NCBI GenBank assembly: GCA_963783355.1
Contig: CAWANF010000001.1
Coordinates: 310,001-374,000 of the forward strand
Direction: 5' to 3'
Origin: CAWANF01 sp963783355
Lineage (GTDB): Bacteria; Bacteroidota; Rhodothermia; Balneolales; DATFMH01
Length of the DNA: 64,000 nt
Below, in pieces: positions 37,301-45,387 of this stretch (its first letter is position 1; each line of letters begins with the position of its first letter). Under the pieces are notes generated by a model. It searched no databases. It was not told the DNA's origin and saw nothing but the letters and a program-made list of their open reading frames with translations. The position numbers and the translations under genes were made by a program.

Positions 37301-37579
37301 CTTCCAGGACACTCCGCCATCGGTGGTTTTCCAAACGCCACCACCTCCGGCACCTATATAATAAGTATTCGGTTTCCCGGGAACACCCTGCACAGATGAA
37401 ACACGTCCACCTGCTATTGCCGGACCTATATTGCGAAATTTAACATTTCGGAATATATCCGTTGTATCTTTAGACCCTGAGGCCTGTGCATATGCCAGAT
37501 TAATCATCGGTATAGCCAATAAAAATGTCAGCACTACCGTGAAAAATTTTGACAATTGCAGATTGTATTTATAAGTCAT
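34382..37579 (-). CDS. VPS10/sortilin-like BNR-repeat exported protein
   Basis: The ATG at 37579 has GAGGAG 7 bases upstream and starts a signal peptide (ending NLAYAQA), giving 1065 residues. The first 700 residues form a beta-propeller with many Asp-box/BNR repeats (TTDGGKTW, SDDGGDTW, SPDAGATW, TRDGGKTW, NNDGDSW), matching the sortilin/VPS10-like glycosyl-hydrolase family common in Bacteroidota relatives. A C-terminal region (about 790-930) contains an FlgD-like beta domain (IVNTLYGPAKPGVNRFAWNLSYKGP), then a helical tail. It has no SusC/D partner. Its substrate is unknown, and such proteins may act as extracellular binding or hydrolytic enzymes. Confidence 0.9.
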   Translation of the reverse strand: MTYKYNLQLSKFFTVVLTFLLAIPMINLAYAQASGSKDTTDIFRNVKFRNIGPAIAGGRVSSVQGVPGKPNTYYIGAGGGGVWKTTDGGVSWKDVFKNEPTSSIGAIAIAPSNPNLVWVGTGEANIRNDVVNGHGVYYSPDAGATWKFMGLKDAGQISKIIVNPVNPKEVFVAAIGHAWGPNSERGLFKTTDGGKTWQKVLFVNDSTGVTDVIYKPENPQVMFAATWKVMRRPWTLIDGGKSSAMYRSDDGGDTWTKVTDGLPNGNIGRIAFATSKSNPDHIYALIAAKNGTLWDTHDGGTHWKMVSNNHQLNVRPFYFSTMAVDPTNDNHVFFLSYQMSESTDGGKTAKSIAPDVHVDYHAIWIDPDNPERMIVGNDGGVYISQTGGKQWHYCDNMPIEQFYEVAVNSANPFSLGGGLQDNNAWYGPSYNLHGRSIKGHHWITVAGGDGEYVVPAPSDPDIVYAESQNGFLSRTNLKTGMRKYIRPTFKGVEMMSPSKLKYRYNWTTPIAVSYTDANTVYIGANVLFKTTDGGKTWNPISPDLTRNNKSTQVIAGGPVAHDISGAETYGTILSVGLSKQDPNVIWVGTDDGQIQVTRDGGKTWDNVSNKVPHLSEGGRIYQVGVSPFNPGTCYITVDYHMMDNNHPYVFKTDNFGHSWKAIDSGLPEDYPAHVVREDPNHKGFLVLGTDNALYYSNNDGDSWNKIKSNFPTSPVYDLKFVKRDHDLVVATHGRGLFIADDIRPLEEIDHKVEDSSFHLFSIQPAIMYHRSNFDGSDEPGHYSAPNPPSGALIDYYLKHSLKPSKKEKKAHETPVKIVIKDSNGKIVNTLYGPAKPGVNRFAWNLSYKGPDRLNLYGTQHKSPNNTRGINVLPGTYTVSVSADGKTQTQSLVVKADPNLPFNMEGARQRNEVLSHAMDDISTLNDMLNDIHSLHTQIGNLKKTVNQQPDSNQYKSVEKQASTLDKKLMDLKDTLIETKAQHGVGEDDIHYLSHFYSWFRSSGYRLYSYDEAPSASALAYFHQLEGQLKGYISQFNNIVDTDVSSFNQAATTKHLPTLLPGKHIQL

Positions 37580-37630
37580 ATGAACTCCTCTTTTTTTAGA
37601 CCAATTGGAGATTTTACCGTCAATTAACAA

Positions 37631-38074
37631 CGGCAGATCTCATACTGCTAACTATCATTTCCTTTATGTTTCAGTTTATTTAGCATATTTCTGAGGTCAA
37701 TAGATCTATTTAGAAGTGGCAAATCAACCGATCTCAAGAGAACATAATCCTGATTATTGGAAATATGGTATGCTATGGAAAGCAAAATATTTGTAGAAGA
37801 TGCCAAACCTATTCATTATATCCACAGATGTTTAACGTGGAAATAAAAAGTAAATAAAACCTCACTATAATCTTTTTTAGTTTGCTGTGCTGTTTAACTT
37901 GATGAAACAGTCCTGACTAAGCCCGACAAACTGAAAACAACTCAAAACGTTCAGATTAGGGAATAAGCTATTATCCCATCTAAAGCTAAATCATAATTAA
38001 ACCCCAATGTAATGTTTGTGAAACATATTTGATTTAAATTTTTGTAAACACTGTAATATTTATGCGCCAATTTA
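37631..38074. other. Intergenic region without a supported gene
   Basis: AT-rich sequence upstream of the sortilin-like gene and downstream of tag. No convincing ORF, hairpin or repeat is seen. Confidence 0.5.
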
Positions 38075-38629
38075 TTACGGATGCCTGAAGCAATCCGATA
38101 TATGGTCGTTGACCAATCCGCAAGCTTGCATAAATGAATAACATATAGTCGGCCCTACAAATTTGAAACCTTCTTTTTTAAGAGTTTTGCTCATCGTTGC
38201 CGATAATTCTGTTTCTGCAGGAACTTCGGCTAACGTTTTCCATGTATTTACAATAGTGTTCCCATCTACAAAATCCCATATAAAAGTGTCAAAACTGCCA
38301 TATCGGTTTTGTATTTTAAGGAATTGCCGGGCATTTATAATAGCCGCATTAATTTTTAATTTGTTGCGGATTATTCCGGGATTTTGCATTAAATGGTCGA
38401 TTTTTGACTGATCAAATGATGCAACCTTTTCCACATCAAATCCTGCGAAAGCTTTACGGTATTCTTCCCTCTTTTTTAAAATGGTTATCCAGCTAAGGCC
38501 TGCCTGAGCCCCCTCAAGGATTAAGAATTCAAAGAGTGTCTGATCATCATGTACGGGATTTCCCCATTCTTCGTCATGATATTCCTGGTATAGAGGATCA
38601 TTACCCACCCAGGGGCATCTTTTAAGCAT
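38075..38629 (-). CDS. tag: DNA-3-methyladenine glycosylase I
   Basis: A 184-residue base-excision repair enzyme removing 3-methyladenine. The N-terminus MLKRCPWVGNDPLYQEYHDEEWG and C-terminus GLVNDHISDCFRHP hold the zinc-binding ligands (Cys near residue 5, His near 18, and the C-terminal His and Cys). GAQAGLSWITILKKREEYRKAFAGFD and the FIWDFVDG and KFVGPTICYSFMQACG stretches are family landmarks. It has full family length and appears to be a single gene. Confidence 0.96.
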   Translation of the reverse strand: MLKRCPWVGNDPLYQEYHDEEWGNPVHDDQTLFEFLILEGAQAGLSWITILKKREEYRKAFAGFDVEKVASFDQSKIDHLMQNPGIIRNKLKINAAIINARQFLKIQNRYGSFDTFIWDFVDGNTIVNTWKTLAEVPAETELSATMSKTLKKEGFKFVGPTICYSFMQACGLVNDHISDCFRHP

Positions 38630-38734
38630 ATGATTATTAAATGAGTTTGAAGTATTGCAAAGTTGGAAAACCGTTATGTAGGTAACTTTGAATTCTGAGC
38701 ATTTTCGATTTTAAGAATAAAAACTACTAATTAA

Positions 38735-39479
38735 GGGTCTAGTGAAGCAAACAACTTAGAGGGGATCATCCCTAAGTTTCTTCAGCTAGACTTTGTATAA
38801 GTTATGGTTTCGATGATTAAAACGAAATTCAGTTTCCTTTCAAATGAAGATAAAACAGAGGTTTTAGGACACCCTTGAATTTGGTCAATCGACGCTTGGC
38901 AATACTCCAGAACGACTCAATCCCATTGATAGAACTTGTCGGGTTAGCGACTTCGTCCTGGTCATGCCGAACACGATAATGTTTGTCATAACCAACATCC
39001 ACCAGACCATCGTAACTGCGACATTCATCGCTGTGGATTACGCTTTCGGATCTACTTTACCTCGTATAATGCTCTGAAGCATCTTTTTACGGTCATCAGG
39101 AACGATCTCGGTATAGACTCTGCCTTGGCGTTTAAAGATACCAACCACAATCGTTTTACCCGAAGCACCCCGACCTCGTTTGCCGGGGATCCGTCTGGGT
39201 CCGAAGTAGGTTTCATCCACTTCGATTGTATCTGCAACGGGAGCTTGTTGTTTCGACCATGGGGTTATCTTTCTTCTTAATCGCCCAAATATAGCCGTTA
39301 CCGATCGCCGACTTAGTCTGGTTAATTCAGCACTGTCTGTGGCCGTAAAATCCATGGCAAAATAACGCATCAACGGTCGAAATTTGGCTTCAGAAATCTT
39401 TGAAAGTTTATAATACTTGTTAACCATTACATAGCAAATTATTGCAAAGATTTATAATATACTATGCTTCACTAGACCC
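38735..39479. mobile_element. Decayed IS1595-like insertion sequence
   Basis: About 745 bases bounded by inverted repeats GGGTCTAGTGAAGCA at 38735-38749 and TGCTTCACTAGACCC at 39465-39479 (15 of 15 bases matching). The element holds a broken ISXO2/IS1595-type transposase gene on the minus strand. The flanks CTAATTAA and CTAAATAT resemble a degraded 8-base duplication but are not identical. The element sits next to a truncated CPBP protease copy. Confidence 0.88.
38756..39427 (-). pseudogene. IS1595-family transposase, frameshifted
   Basis: Read on the minus strand, the N-terminal part has the zinc-ribbon/helical lead and VDETYFGPRRIPGKRGRGASGK (first acidic residues of the DDE/DDN core). It runs into a stop after DPKA near 39038. 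In the next frame it continues HSDECRSYDGLVDVGYDKHYRVRH and INGIESFWSIAKRRLTKF until a stop near 38850. In a third frame it continues KETEFRFNHRNHNLYKV, with TAG at 38786-38788, then LKKLRDDPL. Two frame changes plus a nonsense codon make it non-functional unless programmed. Confidence 0.88.
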
Positions 39480-39483
39480 CTAA

Positions 39484-39766
39484 ATATTTACTGGACCCGG
39501 CGAATAAAGATCTTCCGGTTTACGATCTCACAGGCCGGAATCATTGCGGCCATTCTTTTCTGCTATGCCCATATCGGCTATTATGTTTATCCTTTCCAAA
39601 TCACACATTTTAACGTAGTTCAACTTTTACGGCCGCCGGATTAGGGTTGTTTTATGCGATTGTATTTGAAGAGGCAAAAAGCATTCTTTATCTAATTATC
39701 ATTCACAGCATCCCGGATGTCATTCCTGTTTTGGGCGTTTTTGTTCTTCATTTCTTGAAAAATTAA
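39484..39766 (+). pseudogene. 3' remnant of a second CPBP protease gene
   Basis: From about 39484 the sequence is nearly identical to the 3' third of the intact CPBP gene (43671-43953). It encodes IFRFTISQAG, AAILFCYAHIGY and VYPFQITHFNV. One T is missing in the ACTTTTTACGG stretch, causing a frameshift, and the 5' two thirds are absent because the decayed IS lies directly at the break. It is a truncated duplicate left after rearrangement. Confidence 0.92.
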
Positions 39767-39991
39767 GTAAGGATATAACTGGTAAATTAAGTTTATGTTT
39801 CAATGGGTTAACATGAACGGTGCTGGTCTTTGAAAATAATAAAGCGAATTGACAGGCCCCCTGGTAACATTTATATCCATTCAAGTCAATTCAACAAAAT
39901 TATATCATTCTTTTATTTACTTTATTTCCAAGTTTATTAAATAATTGGTATTTATTAACGGCTGTTACCATTACGAAATAATTGAGTTGCA

Positions 39992-42667
39992 ATGTTGTAT
40001 AAAAACAAACTACATAATCATATATTTGTCAAAGCTTTGATATTGATTTGTTCTTTAATATCATTAGCAACAATCGTTAGGGCGCAGGATTCGTCTTCCT
40101 CGGGGAGATCCCGAAATTTTAACTCAGGATTAAAAAAACGAAGAATTTATACTACAATGCGCCTGACTACACCACCGCCCGTTATTGATGGTAAATTAAA
40201 TGACGCCTGCTGGAAAACCGGGAAATGGGCATCTCATTTTACTCAGTTCGTCCCCAATGAAGGTGGAAAACCATCGCAGCGCACGGAACTAAAAATCCTT
40301 TATGACAATAAAAATATATATGTTGCGATTCGGGCGTATGATACCCAGCCGGATAAGATTCAAAAAATAGCCGGGGCCCGTGATGATATGGCGGGAGATA
40401 TGGTGGGTGTTAATTTTGATAGTTATAATGACGACCAAACAGGATTTGAATTTGATCTCACTGCTTACGGGCAAAAAATTGACCTTGTTTTAACAAATCC
40501 GAGTGCTACGGATTTCAGCTGGAATCCGGTCTGGTATGGAAAAGTCGGTTATGAGGACTCCGCGTGGGTTGCTGAGATGAAGATTCCCTTTAGCCAATTG
40601 AGATATAGCAGCGATTCGGTCCAGACCTGGGGACTGCATTGCTGGAGATGGATCAACCGTATTAAGGAAGAAGATGATTGGGAAGTACAAACCCTGACCG
40701 GTCCCGGTATGCTATATAATTTTGGGAAATTGAATGGGATCAAAGATTTGAGTAAATCGCGGAGAATCGAATTCATGCCCTATACCCTGGGAAAACTCAA
40801 TACATTCAAAAAAGAACCGGGTAATCCATTTGCAGATAAAGGAAGATCCTGGGCGGGTAATTTGGGATTAAATGCAAAAGTGGGGCTTACCAGTAATTTC
40901 ACACTGGATATGGCTGTAAATCCTGATTTCGGACAAGTGGAAGCGGATCCATCCGTAATGAACCTGACGGCATTTGAAACGTTTTATGAAGAGAAAAGGC
41001 CCTTTTTCGTAGAGGGTAAAAATCTTTTTGATTACAACATTGATGATATCAATCTTTTTTATTCAAGAAGAATCGGCCATGCACCATCGTATCAAGTCAC
41101 TCCGGGGGACAGCCAGTATGTGAAATCACCCGACCAGACAACCATTCTCGGCGCCGTTAAAATTAGCGGGAAAACATCGAAAAATCTTTCTTTGGCAATT
41201 ATGCAAAGCCTGACCTCGAGGGAATCGGCAACAATCAGTGATTTTCAGGGACATAAAACAAGGCAAGCAGTGGAACCTCTGACCAATTATATGGTCACCC
41301 GTATTCAGAAGAATTATCACGATGGAAACACTATTATTGGTGGAATTTTAACATCCACAAATCGATTCATCCATAACCAAACGCTGGATTTTTTAAGTGA
41401 CGATGCGTATACCGGCGGTCTTGATTTTACCCAACAGTGGAACAATAAAGAGTATTATGTTACTGCTCAATTGATTGGAAGTTCGGTGAAGGGCAGCCGG
41501 CATGCTATTACATTATTGCAAGAAGCTCCGGCACGGTATTATCAACGGCCGGGTGCCGATTATCTTAAACTTGATACCACTCGTACATTACTGGATGGAT
41601 TCGGAGGTAAGGTTAAAATTGGCAAAGGCTCCGGATTATGGCGTTATGCCGCAAGCCTGAGCTGGTATTCTCCGGGACTTGAGTTGAATGATCTCGGATA
41701 TATGAAAACTGTTGATGCTATTAATCAGAACAATGAGATTTCATATTTTGTTAACAGGCCGGTTTCTGTTTTCAGGACTTATAATATTAGTTTACAGCAG
41801 TTCAATAACTGGAATTTTAACGGTGATTATCTGGGTTCGGGAATTCAATTTGATTTTTACTCTGAATTTAAAAATAAATGGAGTTTTCAGACCGGTTTGA
41901 CTTACCGTTCCTCGTTTCTGGATACCCGCTTTTTGAGAGGAGGTTATGCAACAAAAATGCCATTTTATGTTGAAAACTCCGGTTATGTGTCAACTGACAA
42001 TTCCAGGGATCTTTCATTTAATATCTCATATGATTTATTACAGGCCGGTTATCATTCGGATAACAGTTTTCAGATTGGTCCGGGTTTGAATGCGCGGATA
42101 ACGGATAATTTACATACCGGCATATCGGTCAGTTATACAAATAATCACAACCGGCTTCAATATGTCACCACTGTGAACCGCACGGAAGGAAACCGATATA
42201 TTTTGGGTACTATAAAACAACAAACGGTAAATTTGACAATGCGCCTGGATTATATTATCAATCCACAACTTTCCATTCGTTATTACGGCTCTCCGTTTGT
42301 TTCCAGGGGAAGTTATTCAGATTTTAAATATGCGGGTAATCCATCTTCGGGTAATTATCACGATCGATTTATCATTTATGGAAACCCTGTTCTGGTAGGC
42401 AATAATTATCAGCTTGATGAAAATGGAGATAATATCCCGGATTACTCTATTTCTAATCCGGACTTCAGTTTTCGTCAATTTCGATCGAATCTGGTTTTAA
42501 AATGGGTTTATCAGCCAGGTTCCGAATTCTATCTGGTGTGGTCAAGCGATCGGACCGGTTATACCCATGATGCCGGCCAGAATCTGGGGCAATCGCTTCA
42601 TGGATTGTGGAATACTGTTCCGAACAATATTTTCCTCGTTAAGATTAACTACTGGTTTTCAATATGA
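39992..42667 (+). CDS. DUF5916 outer-membrane-type protein with CBM9-like N-terminus
   Basis: An 891-residue protein. It has a signal-like hydrophobic N-terminus (about 10-32), then a carbohydrate-binding-family-9-like domain (about 50-230: PVIDGKLNDACWKTGKWASHFTQFVPNEG, KNIYVAIRAYD, AEMKIPFSQLRY). A DUF5916 region follows (from about 240: EFMPYTLGKLNTF, DFGQVEADPSVMNLTAFETFYEEKRPFFVEG). The C-terminal half has repeated amphipathic strands and ends with aromatic-rich FLVKINYWFSI, like an outer-membrane barrel. Function is unknown, perhaps glycan binding or uptake. It lies inside the rearranged 39-43 kb region. Confidence 0.88.
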   Translation: MLYKNKLHNHIFVKALILICSLISLATIVRAQDSSSSGRSRNFNSGLKKRRIYTTMRLTTPPPVIDGKLNDACWKTGKWASHFTQFVPNEGGKPSQRTELKILYDNKNIYVAIRAYDTQPDKIQKIAGARDDMAGDMVGVNFDSYNDDQTGFEFDLTAYGQKIDLVLTNPSATDFSWNPVWYGKVGYEDSAWVAEMKIPFSQLRYSSDSVQTWGLHCWRWINRIKEEDDWEVQTLTGPGMLYNFGKLNGIKDLSKSRRIEFMPYTLGKLNTFKKEPGNPFADKGRSWAGNLGLNAKVGLTSNFTLDMAVNPDFGQVEADPSVMNLTAFETFYEEKRPFFVEGKNLFDYNIDDINLFYSRRIGHAPSYQVTPGDSQYVKSPDQTTILGAVKISGKTSKNLSLAIMQSLTSRESATISDFQGHKTRQAVEPLTNYMVTRIQKNYHDGNTIIGGILTSTNRFIHNQTLDFLSDDAYTGGLDFTQQWNNKEYYVTAQLIGSSVKGSRHAITLLQEAPARYYQRPGADYLKLDTTRTLLDGFGGKVKIGKGSGLWRYAASLSWYSPGLELNDLGYMKTVDAINQNNEISYFVNRPVSVFRTYNISLQQFNNWNFNGDYLGSGIQFDFYSEFKNKWSFQTGLTYRSSFLDTRFLRGGYATKMPFYVENSGYVSTDNSRDLSFNISYDLLQAGYHSDNSFQIGPGLNARITDNLHTGISVSYTNNHNRLQYVTTVNRTEGNRYILGTIKQQTVNLTMRLDYIINPQLSIRYYGSPFVSRGSYSDFKYAGNPSSGNYHDRFIIYGNPVLVGNNYQLDENGDNIPDYSISNPDFSFRQFRSNLVLKWVYQPGSEFYLVWSSDRTGYTHDAGQNLGQSLHGLWNTVPNNIFLVKINYWFSI

Positions 42668-42683
42668 CCGCATCCTCCGGTTA

Positions 42684-42851
42684 CCTGCCAACGGAGCAAC
42701 GACGGTCATTGGCGGTGGTGATTCAGCAGCGGCTATCAGCAAAGCCGGACTGGCTGACAAGGTATCCCACGTATCCACCGGTGGCGGTGCCAGTCTCGAA
42801 TACCTGGAAGGAAAAGTATTGCCGGGTATCAGCTCTCTGACCGAAAAATAA
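42684..42851 (+). pseudogene. pgk: 3' remnant of phosphoglycerate kinase gene
   Basis: The reading frame starting about 17 bases after the DUF5916 stop gives GATTVIGGGDSAAAISKAG, then LADKVSHVSTGGGASLEYLEGKVLPGI and the TAA at 42849-42851. This is the C-terminal end of PGK (the GGGDS phosphate loop, STGGGASLE and LEGKVLPG motifs). The remaining 340 or so residues are absent, and no other pgk part is visible in the window. It is a gene tail left by rearrangement and has no start codon of its own. Confidence 0.92.
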
Positions 42852-43203
42852 GTTTACGGCCCTCACTTAATCTCTCCATGTCCCGATAAATCGAGAGGAT
42901 AGGAGTGAGTTATGTAATGTAACGTTTGAAATTCTTAAAGCCTGCCGGCACCGTTCGGCGGGCTTTTTATTTAATGATGGGATGTCTCAAATATCATTTA
43001 TTGTCATTCCGGCAGAGAAACCAAAAATTTTATTTGCAAGGATCTTTCGTCCGGCGATTTATATTCGTGGGACGAATATGTTGTCCCCAAAAATCGTTGC
43101 AACAAAATAATCGACTTCAACGTACCAAAAGACATTGCAATTTGAATGTATTGTTCGTCATAATCGCATATTCATCAAGAGCTTATATAATATTGAAAAC
43201 TGA
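42852..43203. other. Intergenic region after pgk tail
   Basis: It holds the original pgk terminator (42937-42972), and then AT-rich sequence leading to the CPBP gene. The start at 43204 has no strong ribosome-binding site. No gene is seen. Confidence 0.6.
42937..42972 (+). terminator. Intrinsic terminator downstream of the pgk remnant
   Basis: AAAGCCTGCCG pairs with CGGCGGGCTTT (one T-G pair) around an 8-base loop, followed by TTATTT. Confidence 0.85.
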
Positions 43204-43953
43204 ATGAAAACTTCAGCATCGAGACTAGAAAAATACCTGCTTTTATTATTTGTATTCCTGGTCGTTGAATTCGCGCCCAGAGCCGGATCCATTCTGGCCG
43301 ATCACTATCAAAATCTATTCACTTTTATCGATCCCAATCATACTTTTTCATGGGGAATCATCCATCATATAGTTCAATTCCTGATTCCTCTGATCATTAT
43401 GATTTTTTGGCCCAATCGTTCAATAAAAGACTGGGGATTTCGGATCGGAGATGCTAAAAAAGGCATAAAATGGGTTTATGGATTTACGCTCGTATGGCTC
43501 GGTATTTATCTGGTAATAACGATAGGGTTTCTTCTTCAAAATAACATTCCGAAGGTGTATTACGATGTTTCCAACATGCGAAATTTCTTTGGTGAACTCG
43601 GATTTCGTACTTTTATCGTCGGGCTGTCAGAAGAAACGTTATTCAGGGCTTTTCCGATTACTTTATTAATTATTTACTGGAACCGGCGAATAAATATCTT
43701 CCGGTTTACGATCTCACAGGCGGGAATCATGGCGGCCATTCTTTTCTGCTATGCCCATATCGGCTATCATGTTTATCCGTTCCAAATCACACATTTTAAC
43801 GTAATTCAACTTTTTACGGCCGCCGGATTAGGGTTGTTTTATGCAATTGTATTTGAAGAGACGAAAAGCATTCTTTATCCCATTATCATTCACAGCATCT
43901 CGGATGTCATTCCTGTTTTGGGCGTGTTTATTCTTCACGTATTGAAGTCATAA
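43204..43953 (+). CDS. CPBP family intramembrane glutamic protease
   Basis: A 249-residue polytopic membrane protein with about six to seven helices. The conserved EExxxR motif is LSEETLFRAF with Glu143, Glu144 and Arg148. A later His-containing segment (FCYAHIGYHVYPFQITHFN) and HSISDVIPVLGVF supply the remaining Abi/CPBP motifs. Family members process CAAX proteins or peptides, or act in bacteriocin immunity. No bacteriocin is seen nearby. A truncated duplicate is at 39484. Confidence 0.9.
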   Translation: MKTSASRLEKYLLLLFVFLVVEFAPRAGSILADHYQNLFTFIDPNHTFSWGIIHHIVQFLIPLIIMIFWPNRSIKDWGFRIGDAKKGIKWVYGFTLVWLGIYLVITIGFLLQNNIPKVYYDVSNMRNFFGELGFRTFIVGLSEETLFRAFPITLLIIYWNRRINIFRFTISQAGIMAAILFCYAHIGYHVYPFQITHFNVIQLFTAAGLGLFYAIVFEETKSILYPIIIHSISDVIPVLGVFILHVLKS

Positions 43954-44027
43954 TCTATGGGTATTATCTTCGTTCAAAGAAAGCAGGAATCATCCATCCT
44001 CGACGGCCTTTGGTGCATTGTCCTGTT

Positions 44028-45377
44028 TTACGATCCCGTTAAATTGGTATACTGCAGCTGAGCGTTCAATAAATTCTGCAGCGCTTGCTGGTAATTTTGT
44101 TGATCATTACTGTACTGAATTTCGGTATTCAACAACTCATTTAACTGAACCAGGCCTAAATCATAACGTTTTTGCTGGGTCATCAGCTTCTGTTCAGTGA
44201 GCTCCATATCAGATTTTAAAATGCGTGTTTTCCGCATGGCAATGTCAATATTCCGGCGGCCAATGACTTCCTGTTCCGGGAATTGCCGGATAAAATTCTG
44301 AACCTGGTTGTCCAGTTCTTTTCGCTTGATATCCAGCTTCTGTGCATCGGCACTTTTTTGTAAGCCGTCAAAAATGGGCAGATTCAGGTTCAACCCGATA
44401 TAACTTTGTCCGTACCAGTTTTGTGCATTACTTAAATTCAACCGGTCATTGAAATACTGCGACCCGAGGAAAGCGTAAGCACTGAGTGTAGGCAGATAAT
44501 TTCGACGGTTTTCCAGGATACTTTGAGTGTTGAGATTTTTTTGAATCTGAAGTGATTTCAGTTCCGGAACCGCCTGTACATTCGGGGATGCTTGTTGAAT
44601 ATCCGAATCATTCTCCCTGACCAATTGAATTAAGGTGGAATCACCCAGTTGAAGTGTTTGTTCGGCCGGGAAACCAATATCCAGTTTCAGCTGAGCCAGG
44701 CTGTTGACATAATCCAGGCTGTCGGCGGAAACCTGCTCCTTTTGATTCCGGAATCGCACTTCGACCTGGTGGTAATCGAAGGTATTTATCTGTTTATTCT
44801 CATAACGTGACCGGCTGATAGTAAGCAGTTTTTCGTAATGAGCCAGATTCCTCTTCGATAGCGTGGATTTTTCCCGGCTGACAAGCGCCGAATAATAATC
44901 TTGCCGGATAATTAATTCCGTATTTTTTTTCTGCAGATCGATCTGGTTCTCTGCAAGATGTTCATTCACTTTCGCCTTTTGAATGGAAGAAATCAGGGAC
45001 GGATCAAAGATTTTCTGCTCGGCTTTTATCCCAACATTAATATCATTTGTGGAACCAAAACGGACTTTAATATTCTGACCTGGTTTCCCAATGATTGCGC
45101 CAGGAAGAATCGTTGTAGGCAGTTTCAGATAATTACGATAGTCACCGGTCGCAGAAATTTGAGGAAAATATCTCCGTATCTGGCTTTGAGTCTCTTTCTG
45201 ATAAAAGGAGACGTCCAGACGGGCATTAGCCATACTCGTACGATGTTTGAGTCCGTATTGAATGGCTTCGTTCAGACTCATTGTTGTTCCTGTCATTTGT
45301 GCCAGGCTTATTAGAGGGAAAGCAAGTAACGACAACAATAGTAAAATAAATTTCTCTTTCACTTTGGATGTTTTCAT
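44028..45377 (-). CDS. TolC-family outer-membrane efflux channel
   Basis: A 449-residue protein with a signal peptide (about 8-26, ending LISLAQ) and two OEP repeats of long helices and short strands: SLNEAIQYGLKHRTSMANARLD, LKKTRLY-like YDLGLVQLNELLNTEIQYSNDQQNYQQALQNLLNAQLQY at the end. It is the last gene of the efflux operon (48172 to 44028), 10 bases after the permease stop. It provides the outer-membrane exit for the ABC/HlyD pair. Confidence 0.93.
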   Translation of the reverse strand: MKTSKVKEKFILLLLSLLAFPLISLAQMTGTTMSLNEAIQYGLKHRTSMANARLDVSFYQKETQSQIRRYFPQISATGDYRNYLKLPTTILPGAIIGKPGQNIKVRFGSTNDINVGIKAEQKIFDPSLISSIQKAKVNEHLAENQIDLQKKNTELIIRQDYYSALVSREKSTLSKRNLAHYEKLLTISRSRYENKQINTFDYHQVEVRFRNQKEQVSADSLDYVNSLAQLKLDIGFPAEQTLQLGDSTLIQLVRENDSDIQQASPNVQAVPELKSLQIQKNLNTQSILENRRNYLPTLSAYAFLGSQYFNDRLNLSNAQNWYGQSYIGLNLNLPIFDGLQKSADAQKLDIKRKELDNQVQNFIRQFPEQEVIGRRNIDIAMRKTRILKSDMELTEQKLMTQQKRYDLGLVQLNELLNTEIQYSNDQQNYQQALQNLLNAQLQYTNLTGS

Positions 45378-45387
45378 AAACTTTCTT

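Noticed and set aside
39038..39427. A 129-residue intact protein on the minus strand
   Set aside because: It is only the 5' part of the frameshifted IS1595-like transposase, not a separate gene.
42567..42851. A 94-residue protein overlapping the end of the DUF5916 gene
   Set aside because: The first 40 codons are out-of-frame reading of the DUF5916 gene; only the last part is pgk-derived, so it is annotated as a remnant.
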